Assembly (NCBI GenBank): GCA_013399695.1 | Contig: VXAU01003747.1 | Coordinates: 62,001 to 126,000 of the forward strand | DNA: 64,000 nucleotides | Source of the DNA: Formicarius rufipectus | Lineage: Eukaryota > Chordata > Aves > Passeriformes > Formicariidae | Reading direction: 5' to 3' | Shown here: piece by piece, positions 13,896 to 27,400 of the stretch | Numbering within the stretch: the first letter of the stretch is position 1 | Layout: each line of letters begins with the position of its first letter | The notes under the pieces: model-generated | What the model saw: the letters and a program-made list of their open reading frames with translations, nothing else | What the model was told of the DNA's origin: nothing | The model's database searches: none | Position numbers and translations under genes: made by a program

Positions 13896-16260
13896 GAAAC
13901 CAGAGCTTCATGAGCAGTGCAGAGTCTAAACCAGCCACCATTGTGCCCACTTGGCAAAGGAAATAAGCAAATAGGCCTCATCAGCCAGATGTTCGCAGGT
14001 AGTGGGGTATGTTCAAACAGCCTAGGATGATTCCAAGGAAAGTATTGTAAGCCAGCAACAGGATTCTAACCCACATTTTGCCAAGACTGCCTCTTCTGCC
14101 TCAGCCCCTTGCTATTAAAAGATGTGTCAGTGGATGACTGTATTGGACACCCTGAATATTTAGATAACTTCCAGTTGAGGAAGAACTTAACCCATTAGCC
14201 CCTGCAAAGTGGGAAAAGCCCATTGTCTAGTGAGTTCATCAAGCCAGACTGGCAAATAGCGAATTATATTTCCACAATAGGATTCTTGTTTAAGTAATGA
14301 TACTGCAAGGTGCAAGCAGAATTGCTGAGTAGGAATCCAGAAAATAAAAAGTCTGGTTTGGAGGATTTATTATAATTTTAAAAAAGAAGTACATACGGAA
14401 AAATAGAGCTGCCCTCTAAAGTACCTGCTTCTATTGTTTACTTTGAGGAATTCTGCTTTGAAAACATAATTTTCACGTATACTCCATGTTCCAAGGTTCA
14501 TTAACAAGCATTAACATCCCTGTTAACTAGTCTTGACAGTGAATTGTCTCTGCTGGGGCTTAGAGCTGTTACTGCCTTTCAGGTCCTGAAGCAATGACAG
14601 CATGTGCTGCACAGCAATGCTCAGCCAGAACCCAACAATGGAGGTACTGTACAAATACAGAACAATATCCTTCTGCAGGCTCATAGGCCTAACCTGCTGA
14701 TAACACACCAACAGAGGTATTAAACCCTCAATATTTGACTGCTAGATACCTGAAAATATTCAGACTTTCTGCCTACATGAGAAACAAAGTGCTACCAAAC
14801 CAAATAATCCCTACTTACTCCTATGGGAAAAACTGGCACACTGATATGACACTCCAATGATTACCAGACTGAAAACTTGCAAGATGTATCTATATACTTC
14901 ATATGCTATTTCATTTGCTTACAAAGCATCAGTGTTTTGTTATAAAACATATTACACTGTAAGCAGCGTTACCTTGTTTCAAATGCACCCAGATGACACT
15001 TTTGCCTCATTCACTTCCCCAGTAGGTGGAGTTGGCTCGAGAGGTAAAACCTTCTGACAACCAAAGTCACTTACATGCTGATACAAATCAGAGAGGACAA
15101 CTTAGGTTTAGTTTTTTCCATTTCTTTTTCCTTTCCTTGCTCTCTCCTTTTTATCATTACAAAGATGGATTGAGATAAGAGATAAAAACTACAAACAAGG
15201 AGCAGCAGTTTCAAAGGAAAAATCAGTACATTTCATCCCCCTTCAAAAGCATCTAAATGAAAATGTTGCATTTCTATTTAATTCTAAACTAACAGTCTTC
15301 CATTCATTTCATCAAATAAACAGGAATAAAGCATGATGAAAACTGAAACAATTTTTTTCATAGCTCATATTTTTTTCCATAACAGCTCAACCCACTTTTT
15401 CAGGAGACCCTGTTAAGAGCTGCGTTTATCTAACTGAATAAACTAATGCAGTGCCTTTAGCTTCTCCAAATATAGTCTCTTGAGAGCCACCTGCAAAATG
15501 TGCTTATAGAGGACCTAGAAAACTTTTCTAAGAGATGAATGCCTGATGTTGGTCCTGGAGTGATTCTGTTTTGGTTCAGTGCTGATTGACCTTCAGACAC
15601 AGAATAATTACTCACTAGTGGGATCCACTTCAAAGCAGATTCCCAGAGAATCCAGTAACTTGAAGAAGGAGCTGTCCTGCACAGGCTAAAGCATTTTCAG
15701 AATGCAGGACATGCATCTTTGGCCAGATCACTTTGGTCATGCTTATATTCTTACCCTCTTGACTCCTGTCACAGCAGCAGGAGGGTAAAGCTTTATATCA
15801 GGAATCACATGAGATGTGCACGGGCTGCCATTTTTCTGATAAAAAACAGACCACTATAGACAACTGGTTGTTGAGCACAGAGGAAACAATCTGAAAGGAT
15901 GCATGTAACCCTTAACAACACCCAGAAAGTCTGTGCTGTTTAGAAACCAAGATGCCCAAGCTCAGGCATAAAGAAAACTGCGTCCCTTCAACGTCTTAAA
16001 CTTGATGACCCTTCACAGCCTGCTGTCATTTCCCACCAGCTAGGATAGAGGAAGACTGGCAAGCAAAACTCAACCTCTAATATAGCAGCCCAGCTCTCAG
16101 TTTGTACAATAAACATAGGAGACTTTTATGAGAAAGTGAAGGGATATAATTTGGTTAGCTGAACAGCAAAGGGCTGTCTCCCTAAGAACAAGGACAAAGA
16201 AGGAAGGGAATTATGCATCCAAATGGATGGTATGCAGGCACTTGAGAACTGGCAGTTTAG
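13896..16260. other. Non-coding sequence, nothing firm
   Basis: Unique-looking sequence. Near 13.95-14.1 kb a few words loosely resemble a reversed MIR element, but spacing and identity are too poor to call. No coding or RNA feature is supported. Confidence 0.5.
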
Positions 16261-16321
16261 GGTAGTACTTGATTAGGTTAGTACTCAGAGGTCTTTTCCA
16301 ACTGAAATGATTCTACAGTTT
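16261..16321 (+). mobile_element. CR1 LINE 3' tail, old fragment
   Basis: The stretch reads like the last 60 or so bases of an avian CR1 element: a GATTAGGTTAGTACTC-type segment, then AGAGGTCTTTTCCAACT, then an ATGATTCTA end. CR1 copies are usually truncated at the 5' end, so a tail alone is the usual form. The terminal octamer is present only once and is mutated, suggesting an old insertion. It is non-coding. Identification rests on recall of the CR1 3' consensus. Confidence 0.7.
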
Positions 16322-17308
16322 TCAAGATACAGGAAATGCTTTAAATGCTCTTTCACTGCAGTTTAAAAAAAATAAAACAAACCCCACGAATCACACAGAC
16401 AAAACCATTAAGTTGAACAGAAAATTAATCCCTCAGATAATGAAATCCAAGGCAGCAGTGAGTTCAGCAGCAGTGAAGTGATATACAGGATTTCATGCAT
16501 ATGAAGAATGATAATGATCTTACTTAAGAAACTGCAAAAGACAGCCTCTAAGTTAGCAACCTACTAAACTCTGGCTGCCAGGGAAAATAACAGCAACTGC
16601 TTCTAACATTTTATTCTGTAGACAGACTCTGTGATTCAGAGGAGGAAGGGAACAACCAGAAAACCTTCACGCTCATCTGCTCTATTTCCATTTCACATTA
16701 TTATTCCTTTTTTGTATTGCGGCGGGCATGCAATCTCATTCCCTGGGAATATGAAACCTGCAGACACTATTTCTTAAAAGACAAATTTCTAAACAGTCCA
16801 ATCTCACTGCCTTTCTTTATGGATATAATCTCCATTTCTCTGGGTATTGTCTATCTGCCCAAAAACTCATCTGTAATCTTAAAACTCAACTGGCTTTATC
16901 ACTAAGTTGTGAGTTTACCAAAACTTTCTGCTTCCTGTCATAATCTTCTGACTCTCTGGACAACTGGCCATTATACAAGTACAAACACAGCTCTCCCTAG
17001 TACATTAAGATGGACTTCTTGTGGCTGGTGACAGTAATTTTGAAAAATAAATTCTGGTGGTTCACTTCACGGTGCTATCCACAAATCCCACCATTTTCCT
17101 CAGAAATCTGGTCCTTCCTGTGCAAGCCTGAAACTTGATATGGTCAATGATAAAGCATAAGAACAGAAAAGTGTACCTAGTCTATTTGGGTCTTAAATAC
17201 TGATATGTAAATCAGGTGTTTTGGTTTAAAACACAACGCTTGTAGCAGCAGCAATCAGCTATCAGTTTTATCCTTTCTTCCTTTTCACAGCCCTGAGCAA
17301 AAGGATTC
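16322..17308. other. Non-coding sequence
   Basis: AT-rich sequence between the CR1 tail and the MIR-type SINE. Nothing else could be recognised, and the one 62-codon frame at 16717-16905 has no supporting context. Confidence 0.55.
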
Positions 17309-17466
17309 GCCTGTCCTATTTTGCAGGTGGAGAAACTGGAGTGAATGAAAAGGGCCGTGTCTTGCCCCTGACCAAGTAAAAATTGAGGAGTTAAGCTGAG
17401 ATCAGCACCAGGTGTCCTGGGCTCCAGCCTAGTCTGCCATCTCAGACTGACTGCACTAACACACCA
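17309..17466 (-). mobile_element. MIR-type SINE, near full core, reversed
   Basis: Read on the plus strand this is the reverse complement of a MIR-family tRNA-derived SINE. In order, TTTTGCAGGTGGAGAAACTG (17319-17338) matches the MIR core word 'TTTTACAGATGGGGAAACTG'. A region equivalent to the 'CTTGCCC' word follows. CCAGGTGTCCTGGGCTCCAG (17408-17427) matches the tRNA-related half, and ACTGCACTAACACACCA (17450-17466) corresponds to the reversed A-box side. The order and spacing of several words make this more than a chance hit. MIRs are ancient in amniotes and bird copies are few and diverged. The minus-strand 86-codon open frame across it is not a gene. Confidence 0.7.
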
Positions 17467-20400
17467 GAGCAATGTCGAGGTACATTTAATTGAGTAAATC
17501 CTTCTGGGGTGGCACTGTGGCAGTGCACAGTTGGGAGCCCACTGGACACATCAGCACTTCCTGAAGGAAGCTTTTTTTTTGTCTGATACAGCTCCTCAGG
17601 AATACATTTCCATGAGAAATTGATTTGAATGCTTTCCAAGGAAGTGTGACACTGCCTGGCTATACACATTTCAGCATGGCCCCTTTGCTGTCATCTTCTA
17701 AATCAATTTCTTTCACTTGGTGCCAACGCAGCACATTAGTTTTTAAGTTGCCTTCTCACTGAATAAGATATGGCAAACCTGTGAATTTTATTGGTTATAT
17801 AAAAGCTTTAAGAGGTAGAAGAGTAGAGAGAAATATCAAAGCTAGACTTCATGTATTGCTTTTTCTTTCAAAAGGAAAGGGGGAAAATTCATTCTTTATC
17901 TTGTAATGTGATTGATGGTCCTTTCCATAAGGCATTGATAATGCAGTTCTTTAATTTGGCATTGGTAATCTTCACTATTTTCTTTCTGTATATTTCACTA
18001 GCATGAGCCTGTCCACACATTAAAAGGTGTCCTGCCTTAAATATGTCAGCACAATTGCAAACCTGAAGCAGTTCCATAGAACACAGATGTTTTTGTGAGG
18101 GTAAGTTACCTGACATTAGCAGCCAAAGCTAGTCAGAAACTTACGGAGGTGAATTCACTGTTTTGGGGTAGCTTATTAATTAAATGCTTTCTTCTTAAAA
18201 AATTGTGTTACAGAAATAAGATTTTGAGACAAGCAAAAAGAAAAATTTTAACCGATAGACCACTCCCAAAGAACTTTATGGAGAAGGTAAAAATCGTTGC
18301 TTTCTTTTTGCAACACAGCTCGGTACAGATGCCTAAGTACAGCAAAATGAGTCATAGCAGTCTAACAGCTAAGGCAAACCCCCACATTTCAGTGCTGTGC
18401 ACACTAGCCTGAAGACATATTCTTCGGAGGTGTAAAATTGCCATTAGAGAAAAAGAAATTAGCAAGCATCAGATTTACACTTCTGTTACAGGAAAGGTTA
18501 AAATATTAACCAATAGAGCACTTGAATGAAGTAGCTTATCACCATAAAGTCAAGTTGCTCTAGAACAGCGTAGGATTATACCAGCCTATAAAACAGTCCT
18601 ACAGAAAATGGCACATGCAAACTATATGCTTCCAACCCTACAAGTTTAACTGATTATCATTCCTAAAGTAAAATATCTAGGTTGGATTTTCAAAAGGTGG
18701 AGGACATTCAGGCATACATTTCCAATCAGCTTTCAGTGGGAAGAATTTGACCCACTTCTGCTTTGATTTTACTTTAAAGAAAAGCTGCACTTCACATTTT
18801 GGGTGATCAGGCTTGACTCTTGATACAACAGTCAGCCTTGTGATATTCCAAGCACAAACAACCCTGGAGACCTATAAATGTCATTTGGTGATAATTTTTC
18901 CATTTATGTCGCAAACAAGAATTTCAACACAGGGAGGGAAATGTTTGTGCTGTATTGCCTTCTTTGCTGACCACTGACTCGTGGCTCATGTGGGGCTGAT
19001 GTTAGCAGCAGCAGGTCATAATCTAAAAGTTCATATTTTTAAATGCTTTGAATATGCACAATGGTGTGTAAGTGCCAAATAACATTGTTTTATTTTACCA
19101 GCACTTAGCCCTATTCACGCACAACTGACTCAATCTATAATCATTTGGACACAAGAGCATGCTGTACTGTAAGAAGCAAAAGGGAGCTGTTAAACATCAG
19201 TTTTCCCAGTAATTTGTATTTCCTAATTTCTAGCTAATTCTAGCAGACTGCCTTGCTTCTGTCTTGTAACAACAATTCATGCCTGTCAGATAAACAAAAT
19301 GCTCTCTAACACAAATGCATTGAGAAAATGTACTGTAACAAAAATTCTGTAATATCTAATGGCAGGTATTCAAGGCTTACCTTTATTTGTCAGTATTATC
19401 AGCAGCATATATCCAATATCCATACAGCGTTCCTAAGCACTGCAGTTTCTGTATAGTGTGTATTAAACTCCTTTGGGCTGTTCATAATGGATCAACTAAA
19501 TTTTATAGGACACACAACAACCCCCAAAGCAAATAGTGTTTTGGGAGAGGTAACTTCTTTGTCTTCTTAAGTAACCTACATTCACTGCAACAGTGCCTAG
19601 TGTTTACAACTGTCTATGGTATGTTGCCTGCTGTTCTGCATTTCCCCCCATATCGCATCACCTCCTTGTTCACCTGCCACACACCACCGGGGCCCTAGAA
19701 CAGGAGGAGGAGGATGAGGATGCTTTTCCCCCACATGGCCCCTGCTGCTTTGAAACCCTAGTACCTGCTGGGGCTCCTTGAGAGACTGCAGGACCCATGG
19801 AGTGTAGATGGCAACAGCACTGCCACCTCACATCTTAGTACTGAGAACAGCTTGAGTCAAATCCATGAAGCACAACAGGGCTGCTCTGTGAACATCGATT
19901 AAAACACCTGCAGGATCTTTGTTTTTGTTTCCCTATGAGGCCTCCAGACTGAGGCAATTAGCAGCAGGTTTTAGTGACTCAGGAAGCATTAATGTAAAGC
20001 TCTTCTTCAGAGTCTCATAATCATGACAAGCCAAGCTACTCTGAATTGTACATATACTACTAACTCTATAGAGACTGTACCAGACCAGTTCTTCCCACTT
20101 CAATACTAGCATTCACTTCTATCTTTATTACATTCACATCCTCTAAGTCTTCCTTCCCCCTCGCACCTAATTTAGCTAATGTTAAACTGTAACGTGCAAG
20201 CAGCCCTGAGCTCTGCAGCCCAGATACTGAAGAGATCTGATTTGCAACCAGTTCCATACTGTATTTATCTGACATACATAGGGTATATACATACTTAAAA
20301 GGAAAGATACATCACCTCACAATTTTACATTACTGCAACTTGTTCCGAGCCAGCATGGGTATTTCTTCTGTACAGCACTGGTCTGTGCAGATGTACCCTG

Positions 20401-20955
20401 GGGGAGGTTACTTGCCTAATTAATACTACTGATACATGAGAAAGTTTCCTGTTCCTATAGACAACTTCTGTCAAGAACTCTCCCTGCCACAAAAGATTCA
20501 TAATTTAACTAGAAAAGACTCTAAATAATTTCTGAAGGTGATACTTATGAAGTGAAACCATTTTTCATGGTAAAGCCCCAAACAAATGATTATATTTCAA
20601 TAAATCTATCATGCATGACATCTGTGCTTCCCATGGGGTCAACCCCCACAGTAAATAAACAAAAGGCTCTCTTAATGATTCACCATTGCCTAAAGGGAAG
20701 GAGAAAGAAAACATTAATTTTTCTTGAAATGTAGGTTGACAGACCTACATTGAGGAGGCATTTACATCCAGAGGATATTTTATTTATGCAAGGACACAGC
20801 TTGTTTCAAACATTCTCTTTCTATTTGGGAGTGGCAGGGACCAGTCGAAATCAAAATCAAGCATTCCAAAGTTGTGGGGTACAAACCACTAAGTCAAAAA
20901 GTAACAACAATCCTCAGTAATCTGTAAGATCTCATAGTCTAAAACTGTAGAGAGT
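17467..20955. other. Non-coding sequence
   Basis: No gene is recognised. A segment at about 18,680-18,775 (GGATTTTCAAAAGG, later CAGTGGGAAGAATTTG) has the flavour of old amniote repeats with inverted 'ATTTTCAAA' words, but I could not settle a family. The 19,593-19,781 open frame with an EEEDEDA run is a short GAG/GAT-rich patch without gene context. Confidence 0.5.
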
Positions 20956-21030
20956 AATAAAAAAAAACAACAAAAAAACAAAAACCAAAAAAACCCCCAA
21001 AAACCCCAACAAAACCAAAATCAAACAAAA
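20956..21030. repeat. A+C-rich low-complexity tract
   Basis: About 75 bases of A with interspersed C (AAAAAACAAC, CCAAAAAAAC, CCCCAAAAACC). It has no fixed period and is one of four tracts of this type in the window, all with A+C on the plus strand. Confidence 0.85.
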
Positions 21031-21444
21031 GTGGCAATTTCCCATCAAGGCACTTTCAAGGAGGACTTGAAACTTGCTTTCTGTTGCCACTTACTAGTCT
21101 GGACAAAAGAACATCAAACTTGTTCCACAGCAAATGCAAGATTCTGTCAGAGAAGGCCAAAGTGGTTAGAATTAAATCCTTTTCACTCTTCCAAACAAGT
21201 CCCCAAACAATATGCTGCTTTTACTTTAAGGAAGGCACTTGGACTTGTTTTTGCCTCATTTACCACTTGACCATTGGACAAGACTTAACCATTCTTACTG
21301 AAAAGCACATGCTGGTTAGGGGTTTTCATGGGTACAAAGCCGTGCTATCACAACTGCCTGATTGGCCCTGTGCATCTGGGGTGAGATAGATGCCAGAAGA
21401 GAGCCATGCTAAACTCTTGTACAGCCCTAAGCCTCCCTGGCATC
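21031..21444. other. Non-coding sequence
   Basis: Unique sequence. Two overlapping open frames of 79 and 101 codons read the same DNA in different frames and share no family motif with known proteins, so neither is called. Confidence 0.5.
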
Positions 21445-21498
21445 ATGGGAGACCAGCAGGAAAATGCTGAAGCTGGAAGCAAGGATGTGGCACAGAAG
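21445..21498 (+). other. Possible first coding exon, unidentified, low confidence
   Basis: An ATG in a good context (A at -3, G at +4) opens 18 codons reading MGDQQENAEAGSKDVAQK, ending exactly at a strong donor site AAG|GTGAGT at 21498/21499. The same frame is open further upstream to another ATG. The peptide is hydrophilic, like many N-termini. I do not recognise it. No downstream exon was found in the window, and no CpG-rich promoter precedes it. A single ATG plus donor is weak evidence, and chance is the leading alternative. Confidence 0.15.
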
Positions 21499-24400
21499 GT
21501 GAGTTCCAAATCACGAGTCCACTTGGTCTTCCACTAAGGAATTTGAGAGTATAGAAAGAGGCTCATGGCAACGGTGCATTAGTCTAGTTGGTACAATACT
21601 AGGAAACAGCTTGTAATGTTCAGGGCTTCACAACTGAAGCATAAACATAGTGGTAACAGAAGTTTTGGAGAACGTACATGTATCAGAGAAGCCCCTCATT
21701 AGATAACACATCCTGAGTTCTCTGCTCAGAAGGGCTGAGCTGGGGAACCTGCACTCAGCTTTAGCTGAGCATTTCCTTCATGTTAACCTCTTTAACAAGG
21801 TCTCCCAATTTTTCTCTCCAAGTTCCTGTGCAACTGAGTCACCTGAGCTAGAGCTCACATACACTGCTGCCTGCCAGTAGTAAGCTTGCATCACAACAGA
21901 TTGGAAAGAGCTTAGGTTTGCAGAATTGGACGGTCCATTCTACCACACCACTTCTCCATTGCTCCCTACACACCGACGGTCACACTAGCATAGATGGGGA
22001 CAACACAGTGGAGAATGGGGTCTGTAAAGCACCACAGATGGTGTTTCATGAAACAAGCTAGGCTTCATCATGTGGAAATACACTCATGCCTAAATATACA
22101 GTTTTCAGCATTTATTACAACTGAAAAAACATACACATCACACCTAAAAAATAATCCATTGCAGTCTTATAGGCCCCGCTGGCGAATAATGCCATGCACA
22201 AGCTGCACTGCTGAAGATAAATGAGCTAGATTACCTAGGTAATATCTCATCCAGCAGAGTAAAGGGTGCTAAATGGTGTATGAATATGCGTAAAGCCAAG
22301 TGACAGAAGTACATACTCATTTTTGAAAAGGGAGAGAGTAATAGAATAATGTTGTACCCAGGCTTTCTAACACAGCTCAAATTAAGGGTGGAATTTCACT
22401 CTATCATTATTTCCATTATACGCTTTTATTTGGAAGGGTTAAGAACTCAGCTATTAAAATGCACTCTTGGATGAAATTTCACAGGTAGAGCATTCCAGCA
22501 TGAAAAACCAGCATTATATATCAGGAAGAGAAATTGTTTGTAATTTTTACATCAGAGTTCAGCACAAAACAATTCTCAAACTTTTCCATTTCTTTCAATT
22601 AAAGTGTCAGATGTCTGTGTTTGTAATAAAGCTCTTAATGAATAAACTATCAGCACATAATGAAGTACACACCAGAGCAGACATTGCAATTATCATGCAT
22701 GTTCAAAATATTTTTTCTCCTCTACTGCACAGATTTCTTAGCTCTACCAAGTTTCAGGAGGCAAGATGAAAACAAAAAAAAACCCCATAAGACAAAGATA
22801 TGTTCTTTGGCCTGCAGAACAAGATTATTTGGCATTTGTTGTCTTTGCTCCTGGCAGAACATGGGCACTTGGGAAAGTCTAGAGACAGGGAGGAGCTGGA
22901 AGAACTCTTCACCCTAGTTTATTTAAAGCCAGGTACCATCTCTTGCTTATATCTTAGCACAAGGATATTGCTACAGCTTCAGACTCCACACAGAAGGCGT
23001 TTAAACCGTAAAGACAGCTACCACTGAACTCACAGACACAACAAACTCCCAGTCTGCACAGCACTGGGTGCTCATCAGAACTGCAGGGTGCTGACACCCG
23101 CAGAGAAAGTGCCCACCATACGGAGGTGATGTGAAGTATGGGAACTGTCTGGAAAGTTTGTCTCCAAATATTGGATCAGCTTTAAAAGATGGTCTTTGAT
23201 GATGTGACCTTGTACAATGTTGTCTGTTTAGGTAAACAGTGGGAAAAATTATTAAATACTTGTACTATATTTTAAGATTAAAAAATCTTATGATCTGCTT
23301 ATACTGCTGTATTCCAAGCTACTCAAGTGAGAGCAATAAAGACAAATTTCATTTCAGCAGGATCTCTTTAATTAGTCTGCAATGAGCTTTGCCCTGTTAG
23401 AGGTTTATAGCAATTTTTGTGGAAAATGCTCTGTCCAATTCTATTTAGTCTTACTCCATCCCATACAAATACCCCATAAAATATTTTAAAAGACTACCAT
23501 TATACAAACGTGCTGCTCAGTGAGGCATAATACTGAGCTAGTAGAGCTTGGGAGAAATGTTGCCCAAACCACCACCATTTATAATTTACAGAGAAAGGAA
23601 AAGGTATATATCCATTAGGAAGGTGCAATGTGTAACTTAACGTGAGCTCATCCATCTGAGGCCATTTGACCTGTCCTTCAGGATGCAAGAGGTTCTGATG
23701 CCTAGCTCGTTTGCAGTGTCCAAAGTCCAAATGTCACAGTGGGAGCACCTTGGGGGTGCGGGGTGGGGAACAAACCAAGAGAGGTGAAATGGTATGTCAG
23801 AGGTACCTAGCTCATATTTCTGGTAGATTCTGGAATTTCAAGTCCAGCAGCATGATCAAAGAGATGAGCTTTCTCTAATAAAAGACTTCTTTGAGAATGG
23901 TAGGAGCAGGAAAACAGAGGCTGAGCTCCTAAAACTAAGGATTCTTCATGTTATGGCTATTGTTGTGGCTCCATGCTGGTTGAACAAGAAGTGGTGTGGG
24001 ATCAGCTATGTTCATTGGTGGCAAACTAATACCATGTGCATGATGAGCAACAACGAAGGTTGCAGCAGGACAGAGAAGCGTAAGACTTTCAAAAAGCAAT
24101 GTATGTTGTACCATATATGAAATTCTGGCCACTTATGTCAAAACAAACTCAGGTTTTAAAATCTTCCCAACAGACAATCTCTGCTTCTTGAAAAGCAAAG
24201 GGACTGTTAAGGCTCACAGCAGTTATTTAACTTCCTTCCACCATTGTCTTAAACAAAAGCAGTAAGAACGAAAGTGCCAATTTTCAAACCACTGTGTCAC
24301 ACCAAACTCTCCTTTTCATTCTCAGGCAGGAAGTCCCCATTCTCCAGAGAAGAGAGCACTTAAGAATCTGAGGACATAGTCTGGCTCCACAGACATCCCT

Positions 24401-27400
24401 TTGCCTCAAAGCAGAAATATTTAGTTCTCAACTTCAATGGTTGTTTGAAGTGATATCTCTCTAGCACTCAAGAGGAGTTGGGAGTGACTGCAAGTGGATT
24501 TGGATCTTACCTTCTAAATTAAAGTTCTTTCTCTATGCATCCTGACACTCAGCACTGAGATAATAACAAGCCATTCTTAGAAACAGCATTGCATGACAAG
24601 TTACACCAAGTAGCTTAGCACAGATGACTGCCTGGGATACAGAAAAAAAGAAATCACAACAGGAGGAAAAGGGGTGGGAAAGGTGATGCCAAAGGCTTTA
24701 CAGAAGTGCTTTATTTATCCTTATGAGACAAGACAACCAACTACTTGACACACAAATGTTAATGTCCATCAAAATTTTAAGAATAACTATATATAACACC
24801 TGGCAACCACCTGAATATAAATTTGCATAAAATCAGGACAGAAATGTAACTCTACTTCATTATGCCAAATTACATCAGTAAATGGAAACACAGATAAAGA
24901 AATAAACAAGGGTCCAGGAAGGAATCCCTGGAGGACATGTGAATTAGTCATTGAAGAAACAGAAGTAAAGTAGGTAGATTGAACAAACTCGGAGAGAAGC
25001 GATTATTCAGGGTCACTCTACCTTTCTGGCCCTAAATGCAGATCCAGACAATGACTCCTTAAGGACCTGGCTAGATGTTGTCCACCTCTTCCTAGAGCAT
25101 GAATACTTGTTGGCACACAATTTGGATAGAATATCACTTGAAAAATAGTTCAGAAGTAGAAAAAATATTTAAGGCTATCAAAACTGAGTTGAGATTTGAA
25201 TCTAAAACTTCAACAGAAATCCTCTCCTAAAGAGCATAGGTACTAGTCACACATTAACATTTAGAAGACCCCACCTATGAATTTCCTGCCATGAAGAAAC
25301 CAGCTCCAGAGCTACATGAAAACTCTTACTCCAAATATGCTACAAGCCTTTTTGCTCAGAGGTGAGATGAAATTTTTCATCATCTGAATATAATACAGTG
25401 TCTCCAAACACATACACATGGATGGCACACTCAGTCATTATTAATAAATGAGATTAAAGAAAATTGTTTGGCAGAAGCTACTGTCTTTAAAGGATAGCTG
25501 AAAAATATATATGTATCTGCATCACAGTTTCTCAACAGCCATAAAACAAGCAAAAAGACATAACACAACCAACCAGTCAGATTTAGAGGCCTCTATTTTA
25601 AAATGCTGCTGTTTTTTAACACTGCTATACTGTGAAGGTTGTCAAGGAGATAACAACACCTAAAAAAGAAGAAAAATCTAATCCAAAAGGCAGCTGATTA
25701 AAGAAATATATCGTGGGTCACTTGAAGACTGGCAATGACTGGTTTTGACAGGAAAGATGCTGGAGAGAAGTCAAACTGTCTTGTTTAAAGGCACAACCAC
25801 ATCGTAAATCACTTGGCTGAAAGTAGTGGCAAATATGTGGCCTTAAGCCATTGGAGAAGAACTATATTACAGCTCTTGTGAAAAGCACAAAATTCATTGC
25901 AGAGCTCATAACTCTGAAACAAATAGTTTTTTAAGCCATAGCTCCTTCAAAATTATCTTTTCTATTACTTCGGACTCTATTCAAAAGAATTTTAGACTTA
26001 AGCTTTTCATACCCAAAATTTTGAACAGAATCAAATGGAGTTCTCTGTCCTACCATAAATCTCCTGGAACCCCAGATTTCAAAGGAAAAATTCTGCAGCT
26101 TCATTACTAATCTGTCAGAGCCACAGTGCCCAGTACAAATTATCCTCCTTTTTATAAGAGCTACAGTGTGTTCTCTGTCAGAGAAGGCAAATACTGTCTT
26201 TTATGAACTTTTTGTTTGTTTGTTTTTACATTATTGTTAATACTCTGCTAAATTGTAACAAATACCAAGAATGTTTAAACATTTTTGCAAGTGACAGTTT
26301 TTCAAAGTAGTGCTGAATACATTAAAATACCTTCCTCCTCCTTCCCTTTCTCCATCCAAAGTTAAAAAAAAAGAATAATCCTTAGAAAAATACAAGGGCA
26401 AGGAGGTTATAAAAAACTCAATATCGTGAACATCATCAGTGTTGTATAACCAAGAAACTCACTGAATGATTTTGTAGAGTAAAGCTGAAGAAATTTTTTT
26501 CAAAATATGGTACCTAAAGTCAACCTGATGTTAGAAAGAGTTTTTCATTCAATTTTCTGTGACATTTCTGGAAATCTACACTCCTAAAATTAGAAGATCA
26601 TCTCAGAACTTCAGGATTTTTGAAGACTGAAGCAAAACAGTTAGTTGTCTGAAGATTTACTTAATAACTGAATTGTGGACACTCATCCAGTAAGATGCAA
26701 ATGTGAATAACTTAAGAACCACCTTGCCAAGAGTGCCTTAAAAAACACCAGTATTTCCAAAGCACACCAAAGTAAGCTGTATCACTGTAAAGCAGCTGTT
26801 TTGTCTCAAAGCATATGATGAAGCACTTGTTTATAAACACTGACCTTTTAATGGCAACCTCTATAAGCAGCATTTAAAGATTACTACATGCACTAGTGCC
26901 AAGGACAGACCCTTCCATTGTTCTCAGGCACTCTGTAAGCACACTGTAAGGAACAATGTCTGTTTGAGCAAAAAGACCAAGTGTGAGAAGAGGAATTGTG
27001 CCATGCAGGTAATTGGTTTAGGGTTAGACAGCAGGAACTGAGCAGAGAGCTGTGGTGGTCATGGTAAAATGCTTCCTATGCCTCCTTTTCAAGGCTCCAT
27101 CCCTTCACTGCCATGATACTGAACAAAGTCTGTCCCAAAGTAAGGACTGCAAGCATTTAGGATACCTGACAGGTGAGTGCCACATGACAGCAAATGACAG
27201 GTTTTGGAAGAGAACATAATGTAGTTCCTGCCTAGGGGTCAGTCTCTTAAGCAGTACCATGCATAAATGTAATTCCGTTTGACATCAGCACTGCACTTTG
27301 CTTGTTTGTTTTTGGTTTTTTTTTTTTAAGTGATTTAACTATTTACCTGATGCATGGCTGAAAAGAATTTCCCAAACTAATGTCAGAGAGTAAAATCAAC

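Noticed and set aside
13940..14120. Possible second reversed MIR element (words like CAGGATTCTAACCCA)
   Set aside because: Spacing between the matching words is wrong and identity is low. It would need a profile search.
18680..18775. Possible old amniote repeat with GGATTTTCAAAAGG and CAGTGGGAAG words
   Set aside because: Only short words match and no family could be fixed.
19675..19730. GAG/GAT-rich patch coding an acidic EEEDEDA run
   Set aside because: Simple-sequence patch within a 62-codon frame, without gene context.
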